From: Candidatus Zixiibacteriota bacterium
GTDB taxonomy: Bacteria; Electryoneota; B3-LCP
NCBI GenBank assembly: GCA_003599535.1
Contig: QZKQ01000096.1
Location: 1 to 36,319, forward strand
Reading direction: 5' to 3'
Length of the DNA: 36,319 nt
Position 1 is the first letter of the stretch; each line of letters begins with the position of its first letter. Below are positions 8,077 through 16,137 of the stretch, piece by piece. The notes beneath the pieces are model-generated. The model searched no databases. It saw nothing but the letters and a program-made list of their open reading frames with translations, and was not told the origin of the DNA. The position numbers and the translations under genes are program-made.

Positions 8077-8812
8077 GCTAACCTCATGACTATCATTTGG
8101 GAGGCAGCCCGGGATGAAGTGCCGGTTGGCTTCCGGTAGGGTTCACCCTATTACCCTGTGATAAAATCTCTAGAGTGCACGTTCTTTTATCAACAAGCTG
8201 CCTATTATTAACCATAACCACACTAAGATAAGGATAAGTATCTAATTGGGAACACCCTGGAGGTCCGTCCCAAGTGGATGCTGATCCAAGTCTTAGTACA
8301 ACGGAGTACTGGATGCCACTCCAGACATCAACGAAGGGCGATGGTCAAAATAGCGGGCGCCTCCCTCAAAAGTTTGCCTAACATGGCACTCCTTTCTGAG
8401 GGAAGACACCTTGCCTCCCATTTTAATCGCTGTTCAAAAATAATAAAAAGTGGGGAGCATGTCAAGAGGTTTTTACCTATTTTCTCAAATAATCTTAACG
8501 TTTGTTCAGTATAGCCACTTCTCTCGCCAGCAGTCAATATCACCGTGCCGTCGAGTCTCTGTACTCGACGGCTGCGGGGTGCAGAGACCCGGCAGTACAG
8601 GAAAGAGCCCCCTTCCAGGGGGCTTTCTGATGTTAGCTGCAGCCCGGTCATTCATGGCTGGGCGGAGCTTGAGATTGCTTCGGCTCCTGCGGAGCCTCGC
8701 AATGACACTGGTGGCGGGCACAACGAAGCGCCACGCAGTGGCCCTTAGTGGTGCCCCTCCAAAGCTAAAAGGCGGCCGAATGGTCGCCTTTTTCTCGCCT
8801 CTCGCCTCCAGC
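8077..8812. other. AT-rich gene-free island with hairpin repeats
   Basis: Bases 8077-8540 share the low GC of the adjoining orphan gene but hold no convincing reading frame; short open frames here have no start signal or family content. Bases 8548-8720 return to the local repeat set. These are CGTCGAGT/ACTCGACG around 8554-8575, AGCCCCC/GGGGGCT around 8606-8625, and a GAGATTGCTTCGGC...CGCAATGACA element at 8669-8708. The last is the inverse-orientation relative of 2863-2905, with a GGCTCC/GGAGCC hairpin. Confidence 0.6.
8767..8793 (-). terminator. Terminator of the MacA/MacB-like operon
   Basis: Arms AAAAGGCG (8767-8774) and CGCCTTTT (8785-8792) form an 8-bp stem 20 bases beyond the permease stop. 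Read on the minus strand it ends in TTTTAGCTTT. Confidence 0.7.
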
Positions 8813-10030
8813 TCATTCGTACCTCAGCGCCTCGATCGGGTTCAGGTTGGCCGCCTTGCGGGCGGGGTAGAAGCCGAAGAAGATCCCCACGACGAAGGCG
8901 AAGCCAAAGGACAGCGCCACCGACAGCGGCGTAATGATGGTGGGCCACTGCGCCAGGTTGGTGATCAGCGACGACCCCGCCAGCCCCAGGCCGATGCCCA
9001 GCAGCCCGCCGATCAGGGACAGGGCCAGCGCTTCCACCAGGAACTGCGCCAGGATGTCCGTCCCCCGGGCTCCCACCGCCATGCGGATGCCGATCTCCCG
9101 GGTCCGTTCCGTCACCGATACCAGCATGATGTTCATGATCCCGATGCCGCCCACGAACAGCGACACCGAGGCGATCCCGGCCAGCAGAACGGTCAGGATC
9201 TTGGTGGTTTCGGTGGCCGTGGCCACGATATCGGCCTGGTTGCGGATGGTGAAATCGTCTTCCGCCCAGGGGGTGATCTTGTGGCGCTGGCGCAGCAGCT
9301 CGGTGACCTGCCGCTGGGCCTCGGGGATGGCTTCGGTGCTGACCGCCGAGACCAGGATCTGCCGCAGATAGGGGAAGTGCGACATCCGGCGCAGGACGGT
9401 GGTGTAGGGCGCCAGGATGACGTCGTCCTGGTCCATCCCCATGGCGTTCTGGCCCTTCCTGGCCAGCACGCCGATGACCTTCACGGGGACGTTGCGGATG
9501 CGGATGGTCTGGCCCACCGGAGTGGCGTCGGGGAACAGGGCGTCAGCCACGGTTCCGCCCAGCACGCAGACTTTGGCCGCCGCCTTGACGTCCGGTTCGG
9601 TGTAGAACTCGCCGTACTCCACGGCCCACTGGCGGATGAAGAGGTAGTCCGCGCCGGTGCCCTCGACGATGGTGCCCCAGTTCAGGTTGCCGGCGACCAC
9701 CTGGCCTCCGGCGCGCGACCCGGGGGAAACGTAGGCCACGGCGGGGCATTCTTCGGTGATGGCCCGGGCGTCGTCTTCCGTCAGGGTGGTCACGCTGCCC
9801 GCCCCGAAGCGCACGGTTCCCTGTTGCTGGGATCCGGGGAAGATGATCAGCACGTTGGTTCCCAGGGCGGATATCTGCTGCTTGACGGAATATTCCGCTC
9901 CCTGCCCCAGGGCCAGCATGGCGATGACGGCAGCCACGCCGATAATGATCCCCAGCATGGTCAGGAAGGAGCGCATCTTGTTGCGGCGCAGGGCCCGCGC
10001 GGCCGAGCGCAGGGTGTTGGCCATCTTCAT
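8813..10030 (-). CDS. MacB-like ABC transporter permease (FtsX family)
   Basis: Inner-membrane permease of a MacB/LolCDE-type mechanotransmission ABC system, 405 residues. The N-terminal cytoplasmic and first membrane segment ([26 protein letters not shown]) is followed by a periplasmic MacB core of about 220 residues. Three more membrane helices follow, with the FtsX hallmark [28 protein letters not shown]. The C-terminus [19 protein letters not shown] is standard. The nucleotide-binding domain is a separate protein, unlike E. coli MacB. Its ATG overlaps the stop of the ATPase gene (ATGA), with GGAGG just upstream. The substrate is unknown; macrolides, peptides or lipids are all possible. 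Confidence 0.93.
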   Translation of the reverse strand: MKMANTLRSAARALRRNKMRSFLTMLGIIIGVAAVIAMLALGQGAEYSVKQQISALGTNVLIIFPGSQQQGTVRFGAGSVTTLTEDDARAITEECPAVAYVSPGSRAGGQVVAGNLNWGTIVEGTGADYLFIRQWAVEYGEFYTEPDVKAAAKVCVLGGTVADALFPDATPVGQTIRIRNVPVKVIGVLARKGQNAMGMDQDDVILAPYTTVLRRMSHFPYLRQILVSAVSTEAIPEAQRQVTELLRQRHKITPWAEDDFTIRNQADIVATATETTKILTVLLAGIASVSLFVGGIGIMNIMLVSVTERTREIGIRMAVGARGTDILAQFLVEALALSLIGGLLGIGLGLAGSSLITNLAQWPTIITPLSVALSFGFAFVVGIFFGFYPARKAANLNPIEALRYE

Positions 10031-10800
10031 GCCGCCTCCTCTTCGTCTTCGGATTCCGGCATGTCCGCCAGCACCTCGGCGGCGCGGCGGGGCGAAGGAT
10101 TGGCCCGGTCGGAACGGATGCGGCCGTCGCGGAAGACGATGTGCCGGCCGGCGAATTGGGCGATGTCGGGTTCGTGGGTCACCAGGATGACGGTGATCCC
10201 CTGGGCGTTCAGTTGCTGGAACAGGCCCAGGATCTCCACGCTGGTGCGGCTGTCCAGGTTGCCGGTGGGCTCGTCGGCCAGCACGATGCTCGGGTCGTTG
10301 ACCAGCGCCCGGGCGATGGCCACACGCTGCTGCTGCCCGCCGGAAAGCTGGTTGGGGTAGTGGCGCATGCGGTCGCCCAGGCCGACCCGTTCCAGGGCGG
10401 CGGCGGCGCGGCGGTGGCGCTCGGCGTTGGATACTGTATCGTACAGCAGCGGCAGCTCGACATTCTCCAAAGCCGAGGTCCGGGACAGCAGGTTAAATCC
10501 CTGAAAAACAAAGCCGATCCTGCGGTTGCGGATGCGGGCCAACTGGTCGCGGGAAAGGCGGCCCACGTCCACCCCTTCCAGATGATAGCTCCCCCGGCTG
10601 GGGACGTCCAGGCAACCCAGGAGATTCATGAAGGTGGACTTGCCCGACCCGGAAGCGCCCATGATGGCGACGAATTCCCCTCGCTGCACTTCCAGGGAGA
10701 GGCCGCGCAGGGCGGGGACCTCGACTTCGCCCAGGCTGTAGGTTTTGACCAGCCCTTCGATGCGGATCAGGGGGCTGTCGGCGGCAGGAATCGGGTCCAT
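10027..10800 (-). CDS. ABC transporter ATP-binding protein (MacB/LolD type)
   Basis: Cytoplasmic ATPase subunit of 257 residues powering the adjacent FtsX-type permease. Walker A is GASGSGKS at 48-55, the Q-loop FQGFNLL at 99-105, the signature LSGGQQQR at 152-159, Walker B IVLADE at 172-177 and the H-loop histidine at 209. All catalytic residues are present. The family-specific [11 protein letters not shown] after Walker A places it with LolD/MacB. The C-terminus carries an acidic tail of about 20 residues ([10 protein letters not shown]). Its ATG overlaps the stop of the adaptor gene (TGATG), and its stop overlaps the permease start. The three genes are therefore tightly coupled. Confidence 0.95.
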   Translation of the reverse strand: MDPIPAADSPLIRIEGLVKTYSLGEVEVPALRGLSLEVQRGEFVAIMGASGSGKSTFMNLLGCLDVPSRGSYHLEGVDVGRLSRDQLARIRNRRIGFVFQGFNLLSRTSALENVELPLLYDTVSNAERHRRAAAALERVGLGDRMRHYPNQLSGGQQQRVAIARALVNDPSIVLADEPTGNLDSRTSVEILGLFQQLNAQGITVILVTHEPDIAQFAGRHIVFRDGRIRSDRANPSPRRAAEVLADMPESEDEEEAA

Positions 10801-12167
10801 CAGAACCGCCGCCTCATGGGTGACTGGCCCTGGCCGGTCAGCGGGTTGCGGACCGCCTCCGGCCCCTGGCCGTTGGCCGAAATCCCCACCACGATATCGA
10901 GGCCGGGCTGCAGCTCCGTCCCGGTAATTTCCGTGTAGCGGCCGTCGGACAGGCCGGTGCGCACTGCCACAGGTTCGAGCCTGCCGCCGTCGTTCAGGAT
11001 CCAGATCCGTCCCCGGCCCGCTTCCCGGGCCGGCGCGTAGGCGCTCTTCTGGTACTCGGGGAAGGTTCGGGTCACGCCGTAGGGGGCCGCCTCGCCGGGG
11101 ATGGCGGCGGGCAGGGCGGCGCCGGCGGAATCCGGCGGGGCGGGCCGGCGAGCGGAAGGACTTCCCCGGCGCTCCGGCTGGCCTTCAGGAGGGGCTTCCC
11201 CGGCGCCCGGTGGGCCGGGCTGCGCGGCGGCGACTTTGGTGGAATCCACCAATTCGCCGGGCGGCTGGAAGCGCAGGGCCATGTTGGGTACGCGCAGCAC
11301 GGAATCCCTGTGGGCAACCATGATCTTCACGTTGGCCGTCATGCCCGGCATCAGCATGAGCTGCTCGTTGTTCACGGCGATGATGACGGTATAATTGATC
11401 ACATTCTGGATGTTGACCGGGGCCAGGCGGATCTGCGACACGGTCCCCCGGAATGGCTCTTCCGGATAGGCGTCCACGGTGAACGTGGCACTCTGGCCGA
11501 TGGACACCTTGCCGATGTCGGATTCGTCCACGGTGGTTTCCACCTGCATCTTGCGCAGGTCGTTGGCGATGGTGTAGAGGGTGGGCGAGGAGAGGCTGGC
11601 GGCCACGGTCTGGCCCACGTTGACCTTGCGGTCAATGACCACCCCGTCAATGGGGGCGCGGATGGTGGCGTAGGAAAGGTTGATGCGGGCGCGGTCCAGG
11701 GCTGCCTGGGTCTGCTTCAGGGCCGCCTGGTTGGTCTCCACCCCGGTCAGGGCGGCGTCGTAACTCTCCTGCGATTCCAGGTGTTTCTCCAGCAGGGCCC
11801 GGGTCCTCTCCATGACCCGCTTACTCTCCTCCACCTGGGCTTGGGCCCGCTGCAGGCTGGCCTCCGCCTCCTTGACCGACTGCTGCAGGAAGGTGGGATC
11901 AATCTGGGCGACCACCTGGCCGGCGCGGACCACGGAATTGAAATCGGCGAAGAGCTGGGCGATGGCCCCGGACACCTGAGTGCCGACTTCCACTGTGGTG
12001 ACGGCGTTGATGGTGCCGGTGGCGGTCACGTTAACGGACAGCTCGCCGGTGGACACCTGGTCGAAGCGGAATTCGTGCTGGGGCTTGCCCCCCCGCAGGA
12101 AAAACCACCAGGCGGCGAGCGCCAACAGGGGCAGAGCGAGGGCCAAGAGGATAAGGGTCTTTTTCAT
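10800..12167 (-). CDS. MacA-like periplasmic adaptor (HlyD/RND-type MFP)
   Basis: Membrane-fusion protein linking the inner-membrane ABC complex to an outer-membrane channel. It is 455 residues, anchored by an N-terminal helix ([22 protein letters not shown]). A barrel-sandwich/lipoyl half, a long alpha-helical hairpin (about residues 80-160, heptad-like [19 protein letters not shown]), the second lipoyl half ([20 protein letters not shown]) and beta-barrel domains follow. A Pro/Ala-rich low-complexity insert at about 310-365 is unusual for MacA and may be a flexible linker. The ATG at 12167 directly precedes the anchor helix; a 24-residue upstream extension is in frame but is not signal-like. 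No TolC homologue is in the window. Confidence 0.92.
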   Translation of the reverse strand: MKKTLILLALALPLLALAAWWFFLRGGKPQHEFRFDQVSTGELSVNVTATGTINAVTTVEVGTQVSGAIAQLFADFNSVVRAGQVVAQIDPTFLQQSVKEAEASLQRAQAQVEESKRVMERTRALLEKHLESQESYDAALTGVETNQAALKQTQAALDRARINLSYATIRAPIDGVVIDRKVNVGQTVAASLSSPTLYTIANDLRKMQVETTVDESDIGKVSIGQSATFTVDAYPEEPFRGTVSQIRLAPVNIQNVINYTVIIAVNNEQLMLMPGMTANVKIMVAHRDSVLRVPNMALRFQPPGELVDSTKVAAAQPGPPGAGEAPPEGQPERRGSPSARRPAPPDSAGAALPAAIPGEAAPYGVTRTFPEYQKSAYAPAREAGRGRIWILNDGGRLEPVAVRTGLSDGRYTEITGTELQPGLDIVVGISANGQGPEAVRNPLTGQGQSPMRRRF

Positions 12168-12371
12168 GCGCTTACCGATTCCAAGGTCTAAGAAACTGTG
12201 TGGGTTGAACCGTCTGGGAGGGGTGGCGGGTGTTCCCATATTGGACCCGCGGATCCGGGGAAGGTTGAATCTCCGCGGCTCCCCGGGATATACATAATAC
12301 TTATCCTTGGGGAGATTTTATCCCGGAGAGGACGGGATTCGTTCCATACCCCGGGGACGGATACAGCCAAT

Positions 12372-12399
12372 AAAAACGGGCGAAGCATGCGCTTCGCCC
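12372..12399 (-). terminator. Terminator after the first TRL lipoprotein
   Basis: Perfect 9-bp stem GGGCGAAGC (12378-12386) / GCTTCGCCC (12391-12399) with a 4-base loop. On the minus strand it is followed directly by GTTTTTATT. This is a textbook intrinsic terminator 36 bases past the stop. Confidence 0.9.
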
Positions 12400-12434
12400 G
12401 CCCATGGGCAGCGGCCAGGCGCCCACGGTCCGGC

Positions 12435-12761
12435 TTAATCGCCGTAAACCATAACCTTGGTGGTGGAGAACAGACCCAGAACTCCGGTGGTGGCGTAATC
12501 CACGTGATGGATTTTGGTGATGCCCCCGTTGCGCATGGCCTTTTCGATGCTGGCGTTACCCACGGCGACCAAACCCAACACGTTGACGTACGTGGCGCTG
12601 CCGCCCTTGGTGTACACGTCGGTCATGGACGTGGCGGCGACCGGGCCGGAAATGCCGGTATACAGCACGCCGAACGTCCCTACCTGCGGCCCCAGAGCGA
12701 CCGCGCACCCGGACAGGAGCAGGGCGGACGACAGGATGATCAGGATGAGAGTAGTGCGCAT
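12435..12761 (-). CDS. TRL-like family lipoprotein (copy 1)
   Basis: Small exported lipoprotein of 108 residues. The signal peptide ends in the lipobox LLSGC (Cys19), followed by ALGPQVGTFGVLYTGISGPV. The remainder matches the TRL-like family pattern as I know it: a Gly-Pro-rich start, VNVLGLVAVGNASIEKAMRNGG, ITKIHHVDY and the terminal MVYGD. The molecular function of the family is unknown. It starts with a strong GGAGGT site, 16 bases after the outer-membrane protein gene, so the two are co-transcribed and end at the hairpin at 12372-12399. It shares the IHHVDY core and the terminal VYGD with two more copies at 13743 and 14275. Confidence 0.85.
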   Translation of the reverse strand: MRTTLILIILSSALLLSGCAVALGPQVGTFGVLYTGISGPVAATSMTDVYTKGGSATYVNVLGLVAVGNASIEKAMRNGGITKIHHVDYATTGVLGLFSTTKVMVYGD

Positions 12762-12777
12762 GTGAGACCTCCGTTGT

Positions 12778-13575
12778 TCAGGGTTTCAGGGTGATGCCAA
12801 AGCTTAAATCCAGGTCGCGGAAGGTGTACCCGCCGAATTCGTGGACTCCGTTGTCGGTCAACCCCAGGTCGAGGAAACAGTTGATATAGCGGAAACCGCC
12901 TTCCACGCCGATTTTTTCCGTGAACCAGTATCGCGCGCCGCCCAGCACATTGAATCCTACTGGCAGGAAGCGCCATTCATTGCCGGAATACTCGCTCCAG
13001 TAGCTGCCGTACTCCCCCCCTTCGTAGAACTCCGCAGAATAGCCCACTTCCATGATGAAGATCCCGGCCCCGGCTTCCAGGAAGGGCTGGACCGGCAGTT
13101 CCCGGGGAAGCAGGGATTGCAGGTTGAACCCGGCATTGGCGGCAAAATAGAAATACCTTCGGTGGCTGGTCCCGCTCTGGTTCCGGTACCAGGTCGAATC
13201 TCCGTAGCTGCTGGAGTGCTCGTTCTTCACGAAGTCGTAGATGAGAGTGGGCGAGAAATAGGCCACCGCCTCCGGTTTGACCAAGTGGTAAAACAGGTGA
13301 ATACCGCTGTACCCGTCATCGGTGGTGACGTCATTGTTGGCGAACGGCTTGCCCCACTGGTCATAGGTGTAGCCGGTCCAGGAAAAGCCCAGGCCCAGCA
13401 CGTGGGCGGAGGGCAGAGCCTTCTGGTTCATGGTCACGCCGCCGGGCTTCCGCCCCTGGTTCCAGATGACGTCCTGGGCCGGCAGCGGTCCGGCGGTCAA
13501 GACCAATACCGCAATGACGATTGCGGCGCGGGACCGCTTTCCCGCCTCCGGTGAAAAGGTCCTGCCTCGTTTCAT
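12778..13575 (-). CDS. Predicted outer-membrane beta-barrel protein, unknown function
   Basis: 265-residue protein with an arginine-rich n-region and a signal peptide ending near LTAGPLPAQ. It continues as alternating hydrophobic/polar strands rich in aromatic residues (for example RRYFYFAANAGFN, FLPVGFNVLGGARYWF) and ends in FRDLDLSFGITLKP. Those features fit an 8-stranded-type OmpA/OmpW-like barrel; the exact family is not recognised. The start at 13575 has AGGAGA eight bases upstream, better than the alternative 30 bases earlier. It is the first gene of a two-gene unit with TRL copy 1 and lies between TRL copies, suggesting an envelope locus. Confidence 0.75.
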   Translation of the reverse strand: MKRGRTFSPEAGKRSRAAIVIAVLVLTAGPLPAQDVIWNQGRKPGGVTMNQKALPSAHVLGLGFSWTGYTYDQWGKPFANNDVTTDDGYSGIHLFYHLVKPEAVAYFSPTLIYDFVKNEHSSSYGDSTWYRNQSGTSHRRYFYFAANAGFNLQSLLPRELPVQPFLEAGAGIFIMEVGYSAEFYEGGEYGSYWSEYSGNEWRFLPVGFNVLGGARYWFTEKIGVEGGFRYINCFLDLGLTDNGVHEFGGYTFRDLDLSFGITLKP

Positions 13576-13675
13576 GCGTTCTCCTGATTGGATCCTGGGA
13601 ATCACTCGACCGTCAGAATTTACCCATTATTCAAGATCAAACCGGATCTTTTGCTCTGCGCCTCCGGATTTCGGG

Positions 13676-13701
13676 AAAAACAAAAGCGGCCGCGAGGCCG
13701 C
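13676..13701 (-). terminator. Terminator after the second TRL lipoprotein
   Basis: Stem GCGGCC (13686-13691) / GGCCGC (13696-13701) with loop GCGA. On the minus strand it is followed by TTTTGTTTTT. Confidence 0.85.
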
Positions 13702-13742
13702 ATCTGTACCCTGAAAGCTGAATGGTGAAGGCTGAGCGCTCT

Positions 13743-14072
13743 TCAATCCCCGTACACGTACACCGTCATCTTATGGTAGACGCCCAGGACGTTGAAGCTG
13801 CGGTAATCGACGTGATGGACGCGGGTGAGGCCTCCGCACTTCATGGCCGCCTGAATGCTGGCGTCACCCACCGCCACCAGCCCCAGCACGTTGACGTACT
13901 CGGCGGTGCCCACCTTGGTGAATCCGGCCTCGCTGTGAGCCACGGACACCGGGGCCGAGTAGTCCGAAAAGAGGAGCGCCTGGGTGCCGACCTGGGGACC
14001 CCACCCGGCGGCGCACCCCGTCAGCAGCAGTGCTGCCGCCAGAATGGGCATTAAAAACATACTCTTACGCAT
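13743..14072 (-). CDS. TRL-like family lipoprotein (copy 2)
   Basis: 109-residue lipoprotein with signal peptide MRKSMFLMPILAAALLLTGC and lipobox LLTGC, followed by AAGWGPQVGTQALLFSDYSAPV. The core EYVNVLGLVAVGDASIQAAM, VHHVDY and the terminal HKMTVYVYGD identify it as a paralogue of the copies at 12435 and 14275. An upstream in-frame ATG exists at 14084, but the GGAG of that region overlaps it and is correctly spaced for the ATG at 14072, so I use the latter. The gene is a single unit between two hairpin terminators. Function is unknown. Confidence 0.85.
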   Translation of the reverse strand: MRKSMFLMPILAAALLLTGCAAGWGPQVGTQALLFSDYSAPVSVAHSEAGFTKVGTAEYVNVLGLVAVGDASIQAAMKCGGLTRVHHVDYRSFNVLGVYHKMTVYVYGD

Positions 14073-14226
14073 AGTTTTCTCCATGGATTATCCGGTTTTC
14101 CAAGACGCGTCACGAGCCGAAGCTCGGCCTTCCCAATTTAATCGGGCGGCCTTGTGAAATCAAGCACAATATGAAAGAAATGCGAACGGCGCCAGCCCGC
14201 CACGAACTCGTCCTGGAAAACAGACA

Positions 14227-14246
14227 GGGCGGCCTTTCGGCCGCCC
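14227..14246 (-). terminator. Terminator after the third TRL lipoprotein
   Basis: Perfect 8-bp stem GGGCGGCC (14227-14234) / GGCCGCCC (14239-14246) with a GAAA tetraloop on the transcribed strand, followed by TGTCTGTTTTCC. The T-run is moderate but the stem is very stable. Confidence 0.8.
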
Positions 14247-14274
14247 CTGCTGTCTGCAGAATGCTGAGCGCTCT

Positions 14275-14601
14275 TCAATCCCCGTATACATACACCGTCA
14301 TCTTATGATACACGCCCAGAATGCTGTAATTCTTGTAATCCACGTGGTGAATGCGGGTGATACCGCCGTCCGTCATCGCCGCGTGAATGCTGCCATCGCC
14401 AGTGGCCACCAGGCCCAGGATACTGGTATAGGTCGAAGTCCCCACCTTGGCGTGGCCGGCATTGCTGTCGGTGGCAATCACCGGGCCGTTAAAGTCGGTA
14501 TAAATCCACCCGTAGGTCCCCACCTGCGGACCTACGCCGACCGTACAACCCGCCAGCAGTATCACCGTCAATAGCAGCACCAAGACGAATCCCTTGCGCA
14601 T
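14275..14601 (-). CDS. TRL-like family lipoprotein (copy 3)
   Basis: 108-residue lipoprotein with signal peptide MRKGFVLVLLLTVILLAGC and lipobox LLAGC. The mature part begins TVGVGPQVGTYGWIYTDFNGPVIAT, closest of the three to the TRL family as I know it. It carries TSILGLVATGDGSIHAAM, ITRIHHVDY and ends HKMTVYVYGD like copy 2. GGAGGT precedes the ATG at 14601 by the right distance; a longer frame to 14655 has no such site. It lies 103 bases after nth on the same strand, so it could be read from the rsmG-nth transcript or its own promoter. Function is unknown. Confidence 0.86.
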   Translation of the reverse strand: MRKGFVLVLLLTVILLAGCTVGVGPQVGTYGWIYTDFNGPVIATDSNAGHAKVGTSTYTSILGLVATGDGSIHAAMTDGGITRIHHVDYKNYSILGVYHKMTVYVYGD

Positions 14602-14704
14602 ACAACCTCCATGAATTGGACAGTGAGGGTGAAAAGGGTTAATCCATCTTTTCACATATACGCAGGAGCCACGACGATATTTGCGGCCAGGCGGGAGAGA
14701 TCCC

Positions 14705-15409
14705 TTATATCCGGCCCTCCATCTCCGCCTTGCGCACCGCCTTATCCGGGTACAGGCATTCCGTGTACAGGAAACAGACGGCGCACTGCGGCTTACGGGC
14801 CAGGCAGATGGTGCGCCCGAACTGCAGCAGGTTCATGTGCAGGTTGTAACCTTCCCCGGAGGGCACGTGGGGGCGCAGGGCCCAGAAGGTCTTTTCCGCC
14901 GACAACCCCGGCGGCACCCACCCCAACCGCTGGGCGAGGCGATGGACGTGGGTGTCCACAGGGCAGAGGTCGCGGCCCAGGGCCACCATCAGCACCACTG
15001 CTGCGGTCTTGATGCCGATCCCTTTGCGGGCGGTCAGCAACCCGATGACCGCATCGTCGTCCATGCCGCTCAGGGAATCCAGGTTCAGCCGGCCGAAGCG
15101 CTCCCGGATCCAGACCAGGATATCCTGCATCCGCGCCGCCTTCTGGTGCGACAGCCCGGCCCCCTTGATGGCTTTCTGCACCTCGTCGCCGGGGGCGGCC
15201 AGGACCTCGTCCCAGGACGCGAACCTGCGGCGCAGTTGCTCGTACGCCTGATCGCGCAGCTTGTCGTTGGTGTTCTGCGACAGGAGGGTCAGCATGAGGC
15301 TGTCCAGGGGATCGGAGGGCCCCGGCCAGCGCTTGACTCCCTGATGCTCCTCGAACCGCTGCACGGCGATCTCCAGGCGCCGCGGCAGCGCATCCATGAA
15401 TGGACTCAC
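14705..15409 (-). CDS. nth: Endonuclease III-like DNA glycosylase/AP lyase
   Basis: Base-excision repair enzyme for oxidised pyrimidines, 234 residues from a GTG start that overlaps the rsmG stop (GTGA). The helix-hairpin-helix with the catalytic lysine (Lys134 in KGIGIKTA) is followed by the catalytic aspartate (Asp152 in PVDTHVHR). Four cysteines (202, 209, 212, 218) in the C-x6-C-x2-C-x5-C arrangement bind a [4Fe-4S] cluster. The N-terminus is slightly longer than E. coli Nth. An ATG at 15397 is an alternative start but lacks a ribosome binding site. Strict coupling to rsmG suggests co-expression. Confidence 0.93.
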   Translation of the reverse strand: MSPFMDALPRRLEIAVQRFEEHQGVKRWPGPSDPLDSLMLTLLSQNTNDKLRDQAYEQLRRRFASWDEVLAAPGDEVQKAIKGAGLSHQKAARMQDILVWIRERFGRLNLDSLSGMDDDAVIGLLTARKGIGIKTAAVVLMVALGRDLCPVDTHVHRLAQRLGWVPPGLSAEKTFWALRPHVPSGEGYNLHMNLLQFGRTICLARKPQCAVCFLYTECLYPDKAVRKAEMEGRI

Positions 15410-16029
15410 GGGGCCTCTACCTTCATCTCCACAATGAGGAGGCTAAAATTCCGGCCCAATTCCAGCAACCGCACGGGGTGGGAGGTGATTTGGGCCAGCG
15501 GGTCCATTTCCTCCTGGGCGCTGGAACCCTTGTAGAACCAGCAGCGCCCGCCGGGACGCATCAGCGACTCGATCCGGGGAAACAGGTCCGCCGCCGGCCC
15601 GGTGCCGCGGGTGGTGACCAGGTCGAAGGAGCGCCGCCAGTCCGGCCGCGCGGCCACCTCTTCCAGCCGGGCCCGCTCGGCCCGGGCCCCTTCCAGGCGC
15701 AGCTCGTCAATCACCCGGCGCAGGAACAGCCACTTCTTGCGCCGCGGCTCCAGCAGCACCATCTCCAGGTCAGGCCGGGCAAACTTCAGGGGGAAGCCCG
15801 GCAGGCCGGCTCCGCTGCCTACGTCCAGGACCCGCGCGCCGGCCGGAACCGGCTCGTGGACCAACGGCATCACGGACTCCTCCACCAGCCTTGTCAACAA
15901 CTTATCCACAGTCCCGGTAGATACCAGATTAATGATTGTATTCCAATGACTTAGCAGACTGGTATAGGCTTGGATCCGGGCCTCTAACCCGGAGTTATCC
16001 ACAAGCGGTATGTCCAATATTTTCTGCAT
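15406..16029 (-). CDS. rsmG: 16S rRNA m7G527 methyltransferase RsmG (GidB)
   Basis: SAM-dependent methyltransferase modifying G527 of 16S rRNA; 207 residues, normal length. The SAM-binding motif is VLDVGSGAGLPG at 67-78, followed by the acidic LLEPRRKKWLFLRRV segment. The family-typical N-terminal helix region with LLSHWNTIINLVS is present. It lies downstream of mnmG, the common gidA-gidB order, separated by 108 bases. The 5' coding part contains two perfect DnaA-box nonamers (reported separately). parA/parB, which often follow this gene, are replaced by nth and TRL genes. Confidence 0.95.
   Translation of the reverse strand: MQKILDIPLVDNSGLEARIQAYTSLLSHWNTIINLVSTGTVDKLLTRLVEESVMPLVHEPVPAGARVLDVGSGAGLPGFPLKFARPDLEMVLLEPRRKKWLFLRRVIDELRLEGARAERARLEEVAARPDWRRSFDLVTTRGTGPAADLFPRIESLMRPGGRCWFYKGSSAQEEMDPLAQITSHPVRLLELGRNFSLLIVEMKVEAP
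15902..15910 (+). promoter_or_regulatory. DnaA-box nonamer inside rsmG (first)
   Basis: Exact TTATCCACA within the rsmG coding sequence, encoding part of VDK. A second exact copy lies 93 bases away. Functional binding is not shown. Confidence 0.45.
15995..16003 (+). promoter_or_regulatory. DnaA-box nonamer inside rsmG (second)
   Basis: Exact TTATCCACA close to the rsmG start, encoding part of VDN. It has the same orientation as the copy at 15902. Common codons (GTG GAT AAC) can generate it by chance. Confidence 0.45.
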
Positions 16030-16137
16030 GGAAAGGGTTTTCTCCGCAGAGAATTTTATTCACAATGCGGCCCCCGGAGAGGCCCGTAAATTATCGCCTG
16101 AGGGGCGCAGATTCCGGCCGGAATTCGAGGGTTTCCT

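Noticed and set aside
8278..8514. Small gene in the AT-rich island
   Set aside because: No ribosome binding site, no recognisable sequence, and an overlapping minus-strand frame of equal weakness.
8450..10360. Plus-strand open frame of 636 codons
   Set aside because: It is the antisense of the MacB-like permease and ATPase genes; the real proteins on the minus strand are clearly recognised.
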